Source: Pseudeuparius sepicola
Lineage: Eukaryota > Arthropoda > Insecta > Coleoptera > Anthribidae
Length of the DNA stretch: 64,000 bases
NCBI GenBank assembly: GCA_963920635.1
Contig: OY987298.1
Span: 118,100,035 to 118,164,034 of the forward strand
Direction of reading: 5' to 3'
Part shown: positions 48,157 through 59,836 of the stretch, piece after piece
How the letters are laid out: every line of letters begins with the position of its first letter
How positions within the stretch are numbered: the stretch's first letter is position 1
The notes under the pieces: generated by a model
The model's input: the letters and a program-made list of their open reading frames with translations, nothing else
What the model was told of the DNA's origin: nothing
Databases searched by the model: none
Program-made: the position numbers and the translations under genes

Positions 48157-48502
48157 ATAAGAGGGGGTTGCCGACAGCGAAAGTGACGTTAGATTTCGTA
48201 TTTTTTTAAGTTGTATAGCATAAAATCTAATAACATTTTACCTGGCAAAAATTTAGTACAAACATCTCTGTCTTCATTTTAATCATAAGATCTTAAAAGC
48301 GTATGCACTGGAATTATTATTTTTCATAAGGTTTTCATAACCTATAAAACAAAGCATTGCTTTTAAGATCTTATGATTAAAATGAAGACAGAGATGTTTG
48401 TACTAAATTTTTGCCAGGTAAAATGTTATTAGATTTTATGCTATACAACTTAAAAAAATATGAAATCTAACGTCACTTTCGCTGTCGGCAACCCCCTCTT
48501 AT
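48157..48502. mobile_element. near-perfect 144-bp hairpin nested in a foldback repeat
   Basis: The arms 48157-48300 and 48359-48502 are inverted copies with a single difference (TTTCGTATTT against TTTCATATTT) and a 58-base loop. The hairpin interrupts the repeat seen intact at 14862-15325 between its GGTGACAG and CTGTCACC halves. Arms contain GAGGGGGTTGCCGACAGCGA and GGCAAAAATTTAGTACAAAC. Such arm identity implies a recent origin. Confidence 0.85.
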
Positions 48503-48720
48503 TCCTTGCGTTGACTGTCACCAAATGCAAAGATAACTAGATTTAGAAAGAGAAAAATATTTCTAAAATTTTAGTTGAAATGTGCATAATATGGGCAAAA
48601 ATTTGTGAATACGGTGTTATTTTTGTTATTTTTTTTTGTAATTTTTAGTGGAGTGTGCATACGGGCAAATTTTTGAAGTCGGTTTTAATTTTTTTGTTAA
48701 AATTTTTTTATACCCGTTTT
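48503..48720. repeat. right arm of the CCGTATGCACATT foldback repeat
   Basis: CTGTCACCAAATGC, GAAAAATATTTCTAAAATTT and GTGCATACGGGCAAATTTTT, GAAGTCGGTTTTAATTTTTT match 15130-15325 in the same order. The left part (48110-48156) is the other side of the hairpin insertion. Confidence 0.7.
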
Positions 48721-51086
48721 AAAAAACAGTGATTTTTATGTACTCACATCAAAACTAATATCTGTTGGTGGCACTTGTTCTATAAAAGAAAAAGGAGTAG
48801 GCTACAAAAACAAAGAAAAAATTGCCATCAGTTGAAAGTCATATTTTTTGCTTAAAATTTATCGTTTAACTTTGAATATTTGAAAAATTTTAAAAATTTT
48901 AATTTTTGTTAAATTTATGACCCCCTCACAATGACAAAGTTTAGTTATGCCCCCAAATCAAAAAAACTTTTTGGGCTAATCGACCCCTACCTTAAAAAAA
49001 TCATGAAAATGACCTATTGGGGCTCTATACTTATTTATATAGTTTTGAAGAAGTGACGAAATAGCAGTTACATTAATTGATTCGTCAGAAGTGGCGAGAG
49101 AAAATTGATGATGTGAATGTCTGAAAACACATATCTTATTATTCACGAAGATTGTAGGTGTTCATAATAATATTGTAATGAAAAATTCCTCTGTACTTAC
49201 ACTGTTTTCCATCATACTCAAATTTTTGAAAGTTAAATTTCAAGTTTCGGTCTTTTGCTTACAGTTTTATAATCCTCAGATTAGTTTGGAGGCATTTTCT
49301 ATTATACTTACAGCATTGTTGGCCTGATGCTTCTATAGGTTTTCTAAAAATATTCTAGAACTTTTTGATTGCGCGCATTTGCGAGAATAACCTGCACAAC
49401 CAAAAATTGACAATTTTAACATTATTCCGTTAAAATACCTAGAAAGGTACCTACTTTTTACAGAAAAAACGACAAAACAGAAGTTATAGTTGTTTTTGGA
49501 GAGATGTCGCCACTCCTATTGTCACAACTCAAGTTTTTTGTTATACAATAAAGGCACATTTTAATTTGTGTCACTATTTAGAATAGATTAGGATACAATT
49601 TTGTATGGTTTAATTTTTGTTTTCTCAAAAAATATACTCAAATAACGACACAACTCTAAGTAAACAATAAAAAAGTCCATAAAAAGAAATTTTTCAAAGA
49701 AAGTCACAATCTATAAAAACAATAAAATCGATCATATTATAATACACACTGCACAGAAACAAATATTTGGTGGTTTAAAATATACTTAATTTTATTTTGC
49801 AATCAAAGAATTGAGAACTTTTAAACACAATAAGTGTCATAATTTGACGCTTTTCGAGATTTGTAGATCTCTGATTGGCCAAGAATATTATAGAAAACTC
49901 TCCAATCTTTCTTTTGGGTATATAAGCCCTGGGAACTGGACCTAAAGAAAGGGAAAGGTTTGAAAGGAGTTTCTGGGGAAATTTTGGAGCTGCGGATTCT
50001 TGGTCAGTGAATGTGCTTGAAAATAATAATATATATTTTGTAAAGTTTACAATAAAGGTGATTTGTGATAACAAAGGAAACTTGGGTTGTGATTGTTGAA
50101 ATCCGGTACAGTATATTTCATATAATGGGTCATTTCACACAACCGTTTTATTTAGCTGGAATATCAGGATATTTACGGCGAAATTTTAGTAGCCAGAGAT
50201 AGAGATGTAAACGTAAAATTTATATTACAGGAATAGAATATTGTTCCCAGTGTACCTCGGGATGGGTAAGGTCTGCCGTTATCACGACCCTGCCCCTATT
50301 GTTGGCATACAGTAAAACTCAGCGAAAATATTTTATTGCCTGAACAGATAAATTTTATTGGGATCTGCGCTGCAACCTTTATAATGAAGCCGTTTATTTC
50401 CTCCGATAAGATGCTCTTTAGGTGAAAACTAAAAGTTAGAAGGTATATTCCTGGATTAATATAAGTATTGGACTTACTGGAATAATGCAAACAACCTAAT
50501 TTAGTTTTCCATGCGATTGAATCGAAAAGTTAAATATTAAGTATTAAGAATCTACCAAGCTTTCAAATTACTTCTCATCGACATCTCGATGCTATCTTCT
50601 TGATGATACTCGAAACATGGACGTTTAATTTAAATTTCGTCGTTTAACTAAAAAAAATCTGCTAATGAGAACATGTCTGTGTCCAAGGCAAGTTTTTCCT
50701 CTGTCTCTTTGATCGCCAAACGTTTGTTATAGGATAATATAGAAATAGGAGAGCTCCGAAACGGTAAGCCCAAAACGAAGAATATGAAGTGGATCCTTTG
50801 AACAGAATTGAATTATTCCGTGTTGAAGTTAGCCGTAAACGAGAATAATTAGTTGACCCGGATTTGATCGAAATATATTATTATTCTTACATACGTCTTC
50901 CTACCTTTATTCGAATAGGTATATGACAATAAAATTCAACAAATTCATCGTTGAAAAGAGCTTTCTGTTAAAAGGTAATAAACTACCCTCTATTTTGGAA
51001 TAACGGGAAAAAGTTACTTAATAAAAAAATCTCTTCAGATTTTCAGGGTAAATCGGATTCAACTGTAAGTTTTGTGTGAGAATTTA

Positions 51087-52310
51087 ACGCCTGCCAATAT
51101 GAACCAATGAAATGATATGATTTTTGAAATATTAACCAATCAGGTGATGACTTCAGCGATAATACCACTAGTGGTATTTTCGTATGTAATATCACTTGTG
51201 CCAGAAATTTTATCGATAATTTTTTCGAAAGCGCTATTTTGCCTAGAAAGATCACGAGTATAAATTGGGCTTTTATTTGTACGAGTGGTTTTGCTAATGG
51301 GCAAAATAGGGCTTGAGAATAAAATTATCTAGACAAATTTCCGGCAAGAGTGGTATTTGTCGAGATTATTTCACGAATACGATTTAATAATATCTGTATT
51401 GATTTTTTTGTATGTTTACATTTCCGACTCATTTTGAACGAGTTTATTGACAGCTTCGACTGTAGCGTTCGAGTAAACAAACATGACGCTTGAATATCCA
51501 AGGCAAATGCGATTATACCTACACCCTGTCAGCGTTGGTTTATTTTCTGAATGTGTCATAAATTTAAACGGAGGCGGAGGTCTAAATAACAAGAAGTTAG
51601 CAATGTAAAAGTTATATAAATTCATTGATATAATGCTTAATAATACCGCAACATAATTTATAAGCTGCATAATTTAGAACAGTGTGAAACACACAAACTT
51701 TAAGAAGTAGGTACGTGTTTGTATCCAACAGATTCGCGGTTGCTAAGCAACGAAGTGATAATTTGCACAAGTGCAATTACCGGTAATTGCACTAGTGCAA
51801 ATTATCTCTGGCAGAGGCATATCATTGGTTGGATTTTTATGGAAGGAGCTACATATTGGATGCAAGCAGTATGAGGAAAATAATCGCTGAAATTCTATTC
51901 TCTTAGTTACGTCCTAGTTACGCTAAACCAATATTGTGGCAGCTAAAACTGATAACCCGATAACTTCTTCACATTACCAAATTTAATATAGGACTAGGAT
52001 ATATGTTTTCAGTTAACATATCGATCTTTAAATATCTATTAGCACAAAAAACATATTCAGAACCGAAAGTTCAATCTAAATGACAGCTAGTTGTCAAACT
52101 AACTATTTGCAGTTGTTAAATTCTCTTTTTAAATACAACTCGTGGTATGCCTAATAATAGATTATATCTTTCCTTAATTTATCACTCATTATTAAGAAAA
52201 TACCACGACTGCGCAGCAGGAGATTGGGATTATAATTCGTAAAATTAACGAAACGTATCGATAATAGGCAGACCACTTGTTATATTACCCCTGATAATTG
52301 TTACGTTTTG
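51087..52310. repeat. dispersed repeat, copy 2
   Basis: Matches the repeat at 20755-21500 in two blocks: 51087-51165 (GCCTGCCAATATGAACCAAT) and 51885-52310 (TAAACCAATATTGTGGCAGC, ACAACTCGTGGTATGCC). The 720 bases between them are absent from copy 1 and include a 50-bp palindrome and an 84-codon open frame without recognisable content. Confidence 0.65.
51757..51806. repeat. 50-bp palindrome without spacer
   Basis: GATAATTTGCAC and GTGCAAATTATC bound an uninterrupted palindrome centred on ACCGGT at 51781/51782, with one mismatched pair. It includes GTGCAATTAC facing GTAATTGCAC. It could be a cruciform, a dimeric protein site or the fused ends of a foldback element. Confidence 0.85.
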
Positions 52311-52892
52311 CACAAAATAGGAATATTTATCTAACCCCACATGGGAAATTTTGCGTATCATACAAAATAATAGACAATCCATTCCACATCAATGCGAATT
52401 TGCCCAAGCCGTATATGCATAAGTTTTAATAATTTGCATAGTCAGATGAAGGGCTCCTAACAAATCCAGTCCCACGAATTATTCGGCGGATGTTACCGCT
52501 CGTTATCGTTTGCGGCGCCATACGCGTCTATTTACTCGGCATACTGTATATTAATTCGTAATTTATTTATTTATTGGGATGGCGGTCGGCTGGCTGCCGA
52601 TACATGGCGCTCTGACGTGCGTATACGTGCGTGGACGAATAATAATATGTGCCTTCACGGACAATACATGATATTCTAATATCACTGTTTGATGTCTATG
52701 TGCAGTGGAATACAATCGAGACAGCACTGCTGTCGTGTCGTATAATATGCGGGCTCATGATAGGACGATTTATCTGTGCGTTGATAAAAGTCGCTTTGTA
52801 CAGAACGTTCAGTTAGCAATACACAATTTCTATAATGAGACTGTAAAATAGATTCTCATTTCTCATCAAAGTAAACCGTAAGCCTCGATTAT

Positions 52893-54438
52893 ACAGTGAC
52901 CGGCAGAAAGTTGGACACAAATATTATTAATTTATCAGAAAATGTTATTCTTGATAAAAGTTGGTGCATCATTTCAAACTCAAGACGCACATACCAAAAT
53001 TTAAATATCTATTTTTGGATACGAGGTAGATCCAAAAATGTCAAAATAGCTCAAGAGTAAAGTATCCTTATTTTTTAAAATACGGTAAAAAGTTACTTAC
53101 AAAAGTTGTATGGAATCAAAAGTGGATGTCAGATTTAAAGTCACAGCCACCTAGTCAAAAAAAAAGAAATTGAACTTTTTTGTATTTTTTTCGATCACCC
53201 TGTGTATTACAAAAAAACAAAATACCGCAAGCGTAACTTATCATCGGATACCACATGAATTTGCTACTAAACTTTAATTTTGTTCGATTAGCAGCTAGAA
53301 ATTTAAATTAATCGAAATCAGAGTTTAAAAATATTAAATTTTTGTGTCCATTGAATAAAATAAGTAGTTTTTTTGACAAATTTTAACAAGTAATTTAAAT
53401 GAAAACAGTAACTAAAAATAAATTTGCTTAGAGGTACCTATCGAACAAAATACGAGATTAATAGGATAATCCATGCTATGGCCAATAATAACTCTTGCAA
53501 AGTTGGCTTTGAAAACAATAATTGTCGGCGAAGAATTATTTTACATGTCAAACTCCGTTATTGTCATTCTGCCACTATGCCTGCACTTAGTGTTCAAGAT
53601 AAAGTTGAAATTGTTTTAATACACGGTGGTAATTATCATACTTGTCGAGAAACATCAGGTATTTTCAACGAACGACATCCAGACTACTCAACTGTGGCAA
53701 AAATTCTTAGGAGTTTTAAGCAGTTCGGTTCAGTGCAAAATAAATATCAAATACCACATAGAAGAAATGAAACAGGTAACGAAGATAATGAAATGGATAT
53801 TGTCCTCTCCGTTGTTGAGAATCCTAAAATGCCGCTGTCCCAAAGGTAAACAGAGTTGAACAAATTTTTTGGCAAATTTATTTTTAGTTACTGTTTTCAT
53901 TTTTTTATTTTTAATTCATCAATTACTTATTATTAAAATTTGACAAAAAAACTACTTATTTTATTCAATGGACACAAAAATTTAATATTTTTAAACTCTG
54001 ATTTCGATTAATTTAAATTTCTAGCTGCTAATCGAACAAAATTAAAGTTAAGTAGCAAATTCATGTGTTATCCGATTATAAGTTGCGCTTGCGGTATTTT
54101 GTTTTTTTTGTAATACACAGGGTGATCGAAAAAAATACAAAAAAGTTAAATTTCTCTTTTTTGACTAGGTGGCTCTGACTTTAAATATGACATCCACTTT
54201 TGATTCCAAACAACTTTTGTAAGTAACTTTTTACCGTATTTTAAAAAATAAGGGTACTTTACTCTTGAGCTATTTTGACATTTTTGAACCTACCTCGTAT
54301 CGAAAAAGATATATTTAAATTTTGGTATATGCGTTTTGAGTTTGAAATGATGCACCAACTTTTATCAAGAATAAAATTTTCTGAGAAATTAATAATAAAA
54401 AAGTTTTCCATTTGTGTCCAACTTTCTGCCGGTCACTG
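52893..54438. mobile_element. Tc1/mariner-type element with very long TIRs and a transposase fragment
   Basis: The ends CAGTGACCGGCAGAAAGTTG are inverted copies flanked by TA. The terminal inverted repeats run about 520 bases (to about 53420 and from about 53870), with matching inner blocks AGTTACTTACAAAAGTTG and GTTTTCATTTAAATTAC-like sequence. The 450-base centre encodes a transposase N-terminal fragment. A single orphan end of this family (TTCTGCCGGTCACTG) lies at about 24254-24268. The element is a deletion derivative. Confidence 0.88.
53577..53849 (+). pseudogene. transposase N-terminal helix-turn-helix fragment (DUF4817-like)
   Basis: From ATG at 53577 the frame reads MPALSVQDKVEIVLIHGGNY, then HTCRETSGIFNERHPD, STVAKILRSFKQFGSVQNK, NEDNEMDIVLSVVENPKMPL. 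This matches the helix-turn-helix DNA-binding region at the start of insect DDE transposases (pattern L-DKVEIVLI-G-N--T-RE----FN-RHP, TV-----F---GSV, LLSV-ENP). It stops at SQR where the right inverted repeat begins, so the DDE catalytic domain is gone. The frame is open upstream to about 53424 with another ATG at 53478. It may retain DNA-binding ability for the element's own ends, which is inference. Confidence 0.7.
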
Positions 54439-54455
54439 TATATACATATAAATAG

Positions 54456-55425
54456 CAGCGCCGGTTTTAGCTAAGTTTAAAAAACGCCTTCTCTCAATTT
54501 TTTACTTTTGCACAAAAAACTAAACTTTTAAGTTGGGAGGTAGTCAGAAATAAAAAAAATTGAATGTTTGTGGTAAAAAATTGCGCCGCCGGCGAAAATT
54601 TTTCAAATATTCAAGATCAAACAGTTTAAATTAACGAAAAAAGGATTCCAAGCAAAAAGCAAAACATATTCTTGTTAACTGGTGGTATTTTTTTTTTCAC
54701 TATGACTCATTTGTCCTACTCAGTCTTCTTTTATAGAACAACTGTTACCAATAGAAATTTCGAAATTTGTTTTAGTGTGAGCCCATAAAAATCATTGCTT
54801 TTCAAACCAGCTAGGTATACAAAAGAAAGCAGAGGTGTTTGGTTACTAAAATGCGCCGTAGGCGAAAATTTTTAGAAATTTAAAGCACAGAGAGTTTAAA
54901 AGAGGTATAGAAAATTACAAAATCATAACAGTACCTATAATGTATTTTTCATCTTTTCTCAATGTAGGGGGCTTGAACCCCCAAACCATATACAGCCCTG
55001 GGCTTATGCATGGGAAAAGACAGGTCTCGTGGAATCGGTAGTTAGCTACTTGACAATAATAAAAATATTTTTCAATAAATGTATCATGTTACACATTATT
55101 ATTACATGTCAATTTTCCAATTTATATTCAATAATAAATGTAGTATATTCTGCGTTTAAGATATTTTCACTTAGCAATTTTTATTTTCGTCCAAAAATCC
55201 AGGGTGGGAGTAAAATCTTCAACGTACAGATGAATAAGATGATGAAGACGAGAACGTTTCAAGATGTTATGTTTGCAGACGACGATCAAAATAAAGGTGT
55301 CGCGTCGTGAGCGACATAGCAACAAAATGTGATTTATTTTTAGTTATTAGACCAGCTTATACCGCCTCCTAAAATTTGCCGCCGGGTGCTATTAGCCCCC
55401 TAGCACCCCTCTAAAACCGGCGCTG
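54456..55425. mobile_element. 970-bp hAT element with CAGCGCCGGTTTTAG ends and perfect TSD
   Basis: The left end CAGCGCCGGTTTTAG and the right end CTAAAACCGGCGCTG are perfect inverted copies. ATAAATAG flanks both sides (54448-54455, 55426-55433). It starts only 17 bases after the end of the preceding mariner-type element. The interior has repeated blocks (AAATGCGCCG or AAATTGCGCCGCCGGCG, GGCGAAAATTTTT) and no transposase domain. A 93-codon open frame at 55029-55310 has no recognisable content. Confidence 0.88.
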
Positions 55426-55774
55426 ATAAATAGGCGTAACAACTTCTGAAATCAAAGTGCCACTGTCGCCATTGGGATGCAAGATACAAATGTTGAGTAG
55501 ATACTGAATTTCAAACAACCTGTAAAGTTTTTCAGAAAGACTGCATAACAGGAAGTTAGATCTATATCCGCTAAAAAATTTTGGTAATTACCTATTTCCA
55601 AGAAATTTAAAAAAATACTAATATTGGGGAATCATATATGTATTATATAAATCCAAACTAATTGCGACAAAAATATTAATATTCTACTCACCTAATTTTA
55701 CAAAAACAGCAGAAGCACAGAAGTACAGGCAACTTTCACACATTGTAAAAGAACTTTTTCATTAGGTATTATAT

Positions 55775-56130
55775 TGTCACACCTGGGGTGTGTGCGCGCA
55801 GGTTTCAGCTGATCCTTGCGCTTGCGGGTATCTTCTTGAAGAGGGTAGACACTATGGATACACTGGAGAAGCCACATTCCAAGGAGACAAGTTGGTAATC
55901 CAAAATAGCGTGTATTTATCAGAACCCACAGAAACGTGATTAACAGCATCCTGAGCGACTCACTGGGACCGCCGGCTACCGACTGTGGACTGTGTGCCTT
56001 TGGGAGTTACTGACGGTGGTGGGATGAACAGTGGATACCGCTCTTAGCAACAACTTGAGCGAGTGCAAAATCATAACCGGGCTCGAAGCCTCCGCATTAG
56101 ATACCTAATTCCAGTGCGGTAGCCGTGTGG
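55775..56130. repeat. GC-rich island beginning TGTCACACC, possible LTR
   Basis: Shares the start TGTCACACC and a later GATACC-CTTAG block with the island at 1449. On the minus strand it contains an 83-codon open frame (55698-55949) with a hydrophobic start. No target duplication or second LTR was seen. Confidence 0.22.
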
Positions 56131-58198
56131 TCAAGCACATGATTTATTTATGATATCATATTGTTGATGCTCAAGCTATACTGTTTCTGTTTAAGAAATA
56201 GTGTATATTAAAATCTAGTAAATTTAATTTTCCTGAAAATCCTATAGCACGAGAGGCAATATCTGTTAGCGTCCGCACTGTCCGCGATTCCCAACTACCT
56301 TATAGGTTAGGTTAACTTAAAGGAAAAACTTGGCCAATGTCCGCAGAATTTTATGGCAGATTTGGAGGCTCCCACCTTGAGCCTCTCGTTAAATAGTTTT
56401 AAAATATTTTGAGTTTATTTTATATCTACTATTTCTATTTTTGAGAATTAGGTTTTTTAGGGCCTCAAGGCCAACAAAAAATAAATAAAACATTTTAGAA
56501 ATATCGAAAGCACCTGTTATTTCAGTAAATTCCTGGCATTACTTTCCCTTGTAGGGTTGTTACCTTCCTGGAAATCCTGAAAAACTGGGAATTAACAGGG
56601 AATTTCAATACTGCAATAATTTCAGGAAAATCAGGGAAATGTGAGAAGGGTAAATTGCTGTAATTCGCTGAGTCATGGAATTTTGCTTTTCTAGATTTTA
56701 CATTTTGTCTGCTCATAAAGAGGTATTGAGTTTTTGAAATCTTGTTGCCGAATAAAAACTCTACTGAAGTAGAAGTGTAAAAGAGAAACAATTTCCGAGT
56801 TGAATTTTGATCATTTGGAAATGCCTGATTAGACTCTAATTTGTGACATAATTTTAGATTCGAAAAACTAAGTAGTGACCTATATCTTGGACATTTTGAA
56901 AAAGTTTATCTTTTCCCCACCCCATTTCTGTAGATTTTATGACAACATATTATTACGGTTATTAAGTAGTTCAAAATGAAACACTGAGTAAGTGTGTGAA
57001 ATTTCAAAATCCTAGGCCTACTTTGATTTCTTTTCAATTGTTCTCTCGTTTTCCATCACAAAATGTTACTAAGAAAAATTGTTAAAGATTCAAAATTAGG
57101 GTCCTTTAGCAAGTTTAAAAACAATCCACCTAAATTGATTTTTTCTAGAATAATAAAAAATAAATCAAAGTAGGTCCAATTTTGAAATTTTACTCAATTA
57201 CCTTAATAATATTTTGTGTTCCCAAGACATATCTACTTGATTTTCGAAATTAAATTATGTCCCCAATTAGTTTTTAATCAAGCAGGTCTTATTTCCAAAT
57301 GATCAAATTTCATCTCGAAATTTGTTTGCCTTTTACACCTCTTTGTTCTCCTGGAAAAGTCAGGGAAACGTTATGGAATTTAAAAATTATAAATGTGGTG
57401 GCAACCTTGCCTTGGCAATATTGCGGCAGACAGATGGCCATGCGGGGGAGTAGGGGAAGTAAGTCGATGTGCCCAAGGCACGCCCCGATCGCAACGTAAA
57501 AATAGCCACTGACGCATTAATTGGTAAGGGGAAACAGCTATGCTGGACAAGGATAGGAGTTTTAAGGAAGGGGCAAAGGAGGAGTAGAGTAGGTATTTAG
57601 TAAACTTCACTAGGTATTTTATCTTTATCTTTCATAAAGAATCGCATATTCTATGCTCCTTGCTAAACAGATAGGAATACAACGACAGCAGATGGGTACC
57701 CCGATCTACGTGTATACGAAAATGTCGCAGAAAAAATAATTTCAATTTTTTTTTGCCCAGAAAAGCTTTTCAATGACGTACTCGTCTCACACGTTGCATC
57801 ATCCTATAGTGAAAAAATAGAAGTGGTGGCTATGGAAGGGAGGGGTGAGCTTTACCGGAATGGAATATCTTTGAAAAAGTGCCTCTTAAACGGGCGTAGC
57901 CAAGGGGGGGTTTCGGGGGTTCAAACCCCCCCCCCCCCGAAATAAGCAAAATATTACCTAATATTATACCGAAAAAATACGAGGAGTGAAGAGTTAAATT
58001 ATTATTACGTTTGAATATATGTAGTAATAGTAGCGCCTAGCGCCATCTTTTGACGAGAGGCAGACGCAGTTGCAGCCGAACTATTTTGTATTGTAGGGAC
58101 ACTTTGCGTTGTTTCTCGATTATTCGCCACGCCTCTAGGTCGAAATGAGCGGAACTTTGTGGAAGTTCGTGGAAGTTTCTGGACGCCTACTGGGCTGC

Positions 58199-58240
58199 TA
58201 TATAAGCGGCGCCGCGGCGCGTGACCGCGCTTACGGCAGT
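58199..58240 (+). promoter_or_regulatory. putative hAT core promoter (TATA box and initiator)
   Basis: TATATAAG at 58199-58206 is followed 31 bases later by GGCAGTATTG, whose CAGT (58237-58240) fits an arthropod initiator. The spacing and the GC-rich context upstream fit a plus-strand promoter for the transposase remnant. Activity is inferred only. Confidence 0.45.
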
Positions 58241-58568
58241 ATTGTTCCATGCGAACTCGAAGCGAATAAAAGTGAAAAGTGGTGAACGAATAGTGAAGAG
58301 AATTAAGTGTACCGTGTAAGTGAGTAATTTTAGTGCACTGTTATTCGATGACCTTGTTAAGGGTAGATACGTGAATCATTATTACTGTCGAAAAATGGAG
58401 GGGAAAAAAGGAAGGGTGATAAACCTAACGGTATGGACTACTGGAAAAAGTGGTGTAGTCAAGGTCAAGGGGTTTCTAATAAAGAAACAAATTTGGATTT
58501 AGCTATCAAAGCTTCAGCTACCTTGCATGCTGATAAGAAGACTGCCTATCCCGAAATCTAGTTTGGAA

Positions 58569-58819
58569 TGCCTAGATATGTGCGATAAAAACCTTTATCC
58601 TAATATTTACACATTACTACAAATCTTGGCTACCATTCCTGTATCCACTGCTACCCCAGAAAGGTCTTTCTCGAGCCTAAGGAGACTGAAAAACTATTTA
58701 CGAAACACTACAAGTGAAAACAGACTTAATGGTTAATGAACATTCACTATGGAACAGAAATTCATGCAGATGAAGTAGTGGATATATTTAAAAGAAAAAG
58801 CCGAAGATTTCTTCTTTAA
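58569..58819 (+). pseudogene. hAT transposase C-terminal dimerisation domain, frameshifted
   Basis: CLDMCDKNLYPNIYTLLQIL, then ATIPVSTATPERSFSSLRRL, KNYLRNTTSENRLNG is the hAT family dimerisation domain (PERSFSxLRRLKxYLRxT). After NG the frame shifts and continues in another frame as LMNIHYGTEIHADEVVDIF, KRKSRRFLL and a stop at about 58817. A small deletion at about 58731 breaks the frame. The upstream catalytic region is absent. Confidence 0.88.
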
Positions 58820-59199
58820 TGGTTTTAGATTTAGCGCAGAGGAACGAAATTAATTTATCCATTTCATTTAAAGTTAAGAACTTTATAAATATGTCGTAGT
58901 TTTTAGGATGAATATATAGATATTAAATTTCATGTAAGTATATTTTTGTTGCTTTATTTACTTCTCAAACTAAACCCCCCCCCAAAACTAAATCCTGGCT
59001 ACGCCCGTGGCCTCTTCCCAAACGAAAATCGAATGGTGGGACGGAGTTTTAAAAAACCGAGCATAATAAAACATAATAATTGTAGAGAAAGCGAATATTT
59101 CTCGGAAACGCTAAAACGCGAACATAAAATTTATATTCTGTTTGCTTCAATTTGCTATTTAGTTGCAAACCGAGATTTTTTAGAGCTATAAACCGCTTC

Positions 59200-59540
59200 A
59201 ATCGAATAACTCGACTGTGCCCTCCGGAATCTGCAACCCCCATCTCATTGTATCAAGCAACCCCGCTCATTTGATCGACAATTTTGCTGACGCAATTTCC
59301 ACCAAAGTTAATTCCAGAGGAAAAAATAATTTTATGGGCGCGCCGAAGTTCAAAACTGTGCTTGTGGGAAACGGGCATATATTTTTACGGCCCCCCATAA
59401 ATTCTGAGGACGTTCCGCAGATCGTAAACGCTGGTAGGGAAATCAGTGGGGACAACAGAAATCGGACACCGACCAAGGAGGATAAACATCAGTCAACAAT
59501 GTCCCGCGCATTCATAGGAAAGCTATTCAATTATTCATTA
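59200..59540. other. GC-richer repeat-free island
   Basis: Stretch with balanced composition and motifs such as TTTTATGGGCGCGCC. It is open in one plus frame for 108 codons, without any recognisable domain or splice context. It is a candidate conserved regulatory element. Confidence 0.28.
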
Positions 59541-59836
59541 TGAATACGGAATGGGAAAATTTTGCAGGAAGTATTCTAAATATCGTTAAAAGCGTCTGTC
59601 TGCAGTCCTGGCTTCGTTTCTTGTTGTAAATAAAATGTGAAGTTGGTTTGCAAGTTTTGCTTTATCGTACTTATTCGCAGTTTCCATTAACGTGCTATTT
59701 TAAATTTTTCATTTGTTTTCTAACAAAATTCTAATTAGATTGATTCTTATTGTTGCAAATAAAAAGAAACAAATGAAAATTGCGGGGAGACATGACCTTT
59801 TATCAACATCCCCCAACTTTTTCGTATAGGTACCTA

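Larger units (their letters stand above)
57889..59009 (+). mobile_element. 1.1-kb internally deleted hAT element with CACGGGCGTAGCC ends
   Basis: The left end AACGGGCGTAGCC and right-end complement CACGGGCGTAGCC are inverted repeats. GCCTCTTA (57881-57888) and GCCTCTTC (59010-59017) form an 8-bp duplication with one change. C-runs follow both ends. Inside are a core promoter, a short 5' region and a transposase C-terminal fragment; the RNase-H-like catalytic part is deleted. The frameshift and changed duplication show it is not recent. Confidence 0.85.

Noticed and set aside
53424..53576. Upstream extension of the transposase fragment
   Set aside because: The frame is open, but family-like sequence begins at the ATG at 53577; upstream sequence lies in or next to the inverted repeat.
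56110..56165. tRNA-like A box (GGTAGCCGTGTGGTCAAGC)
   Set aside because: No matching B box, anticodon arm or acceptor pairing follows.
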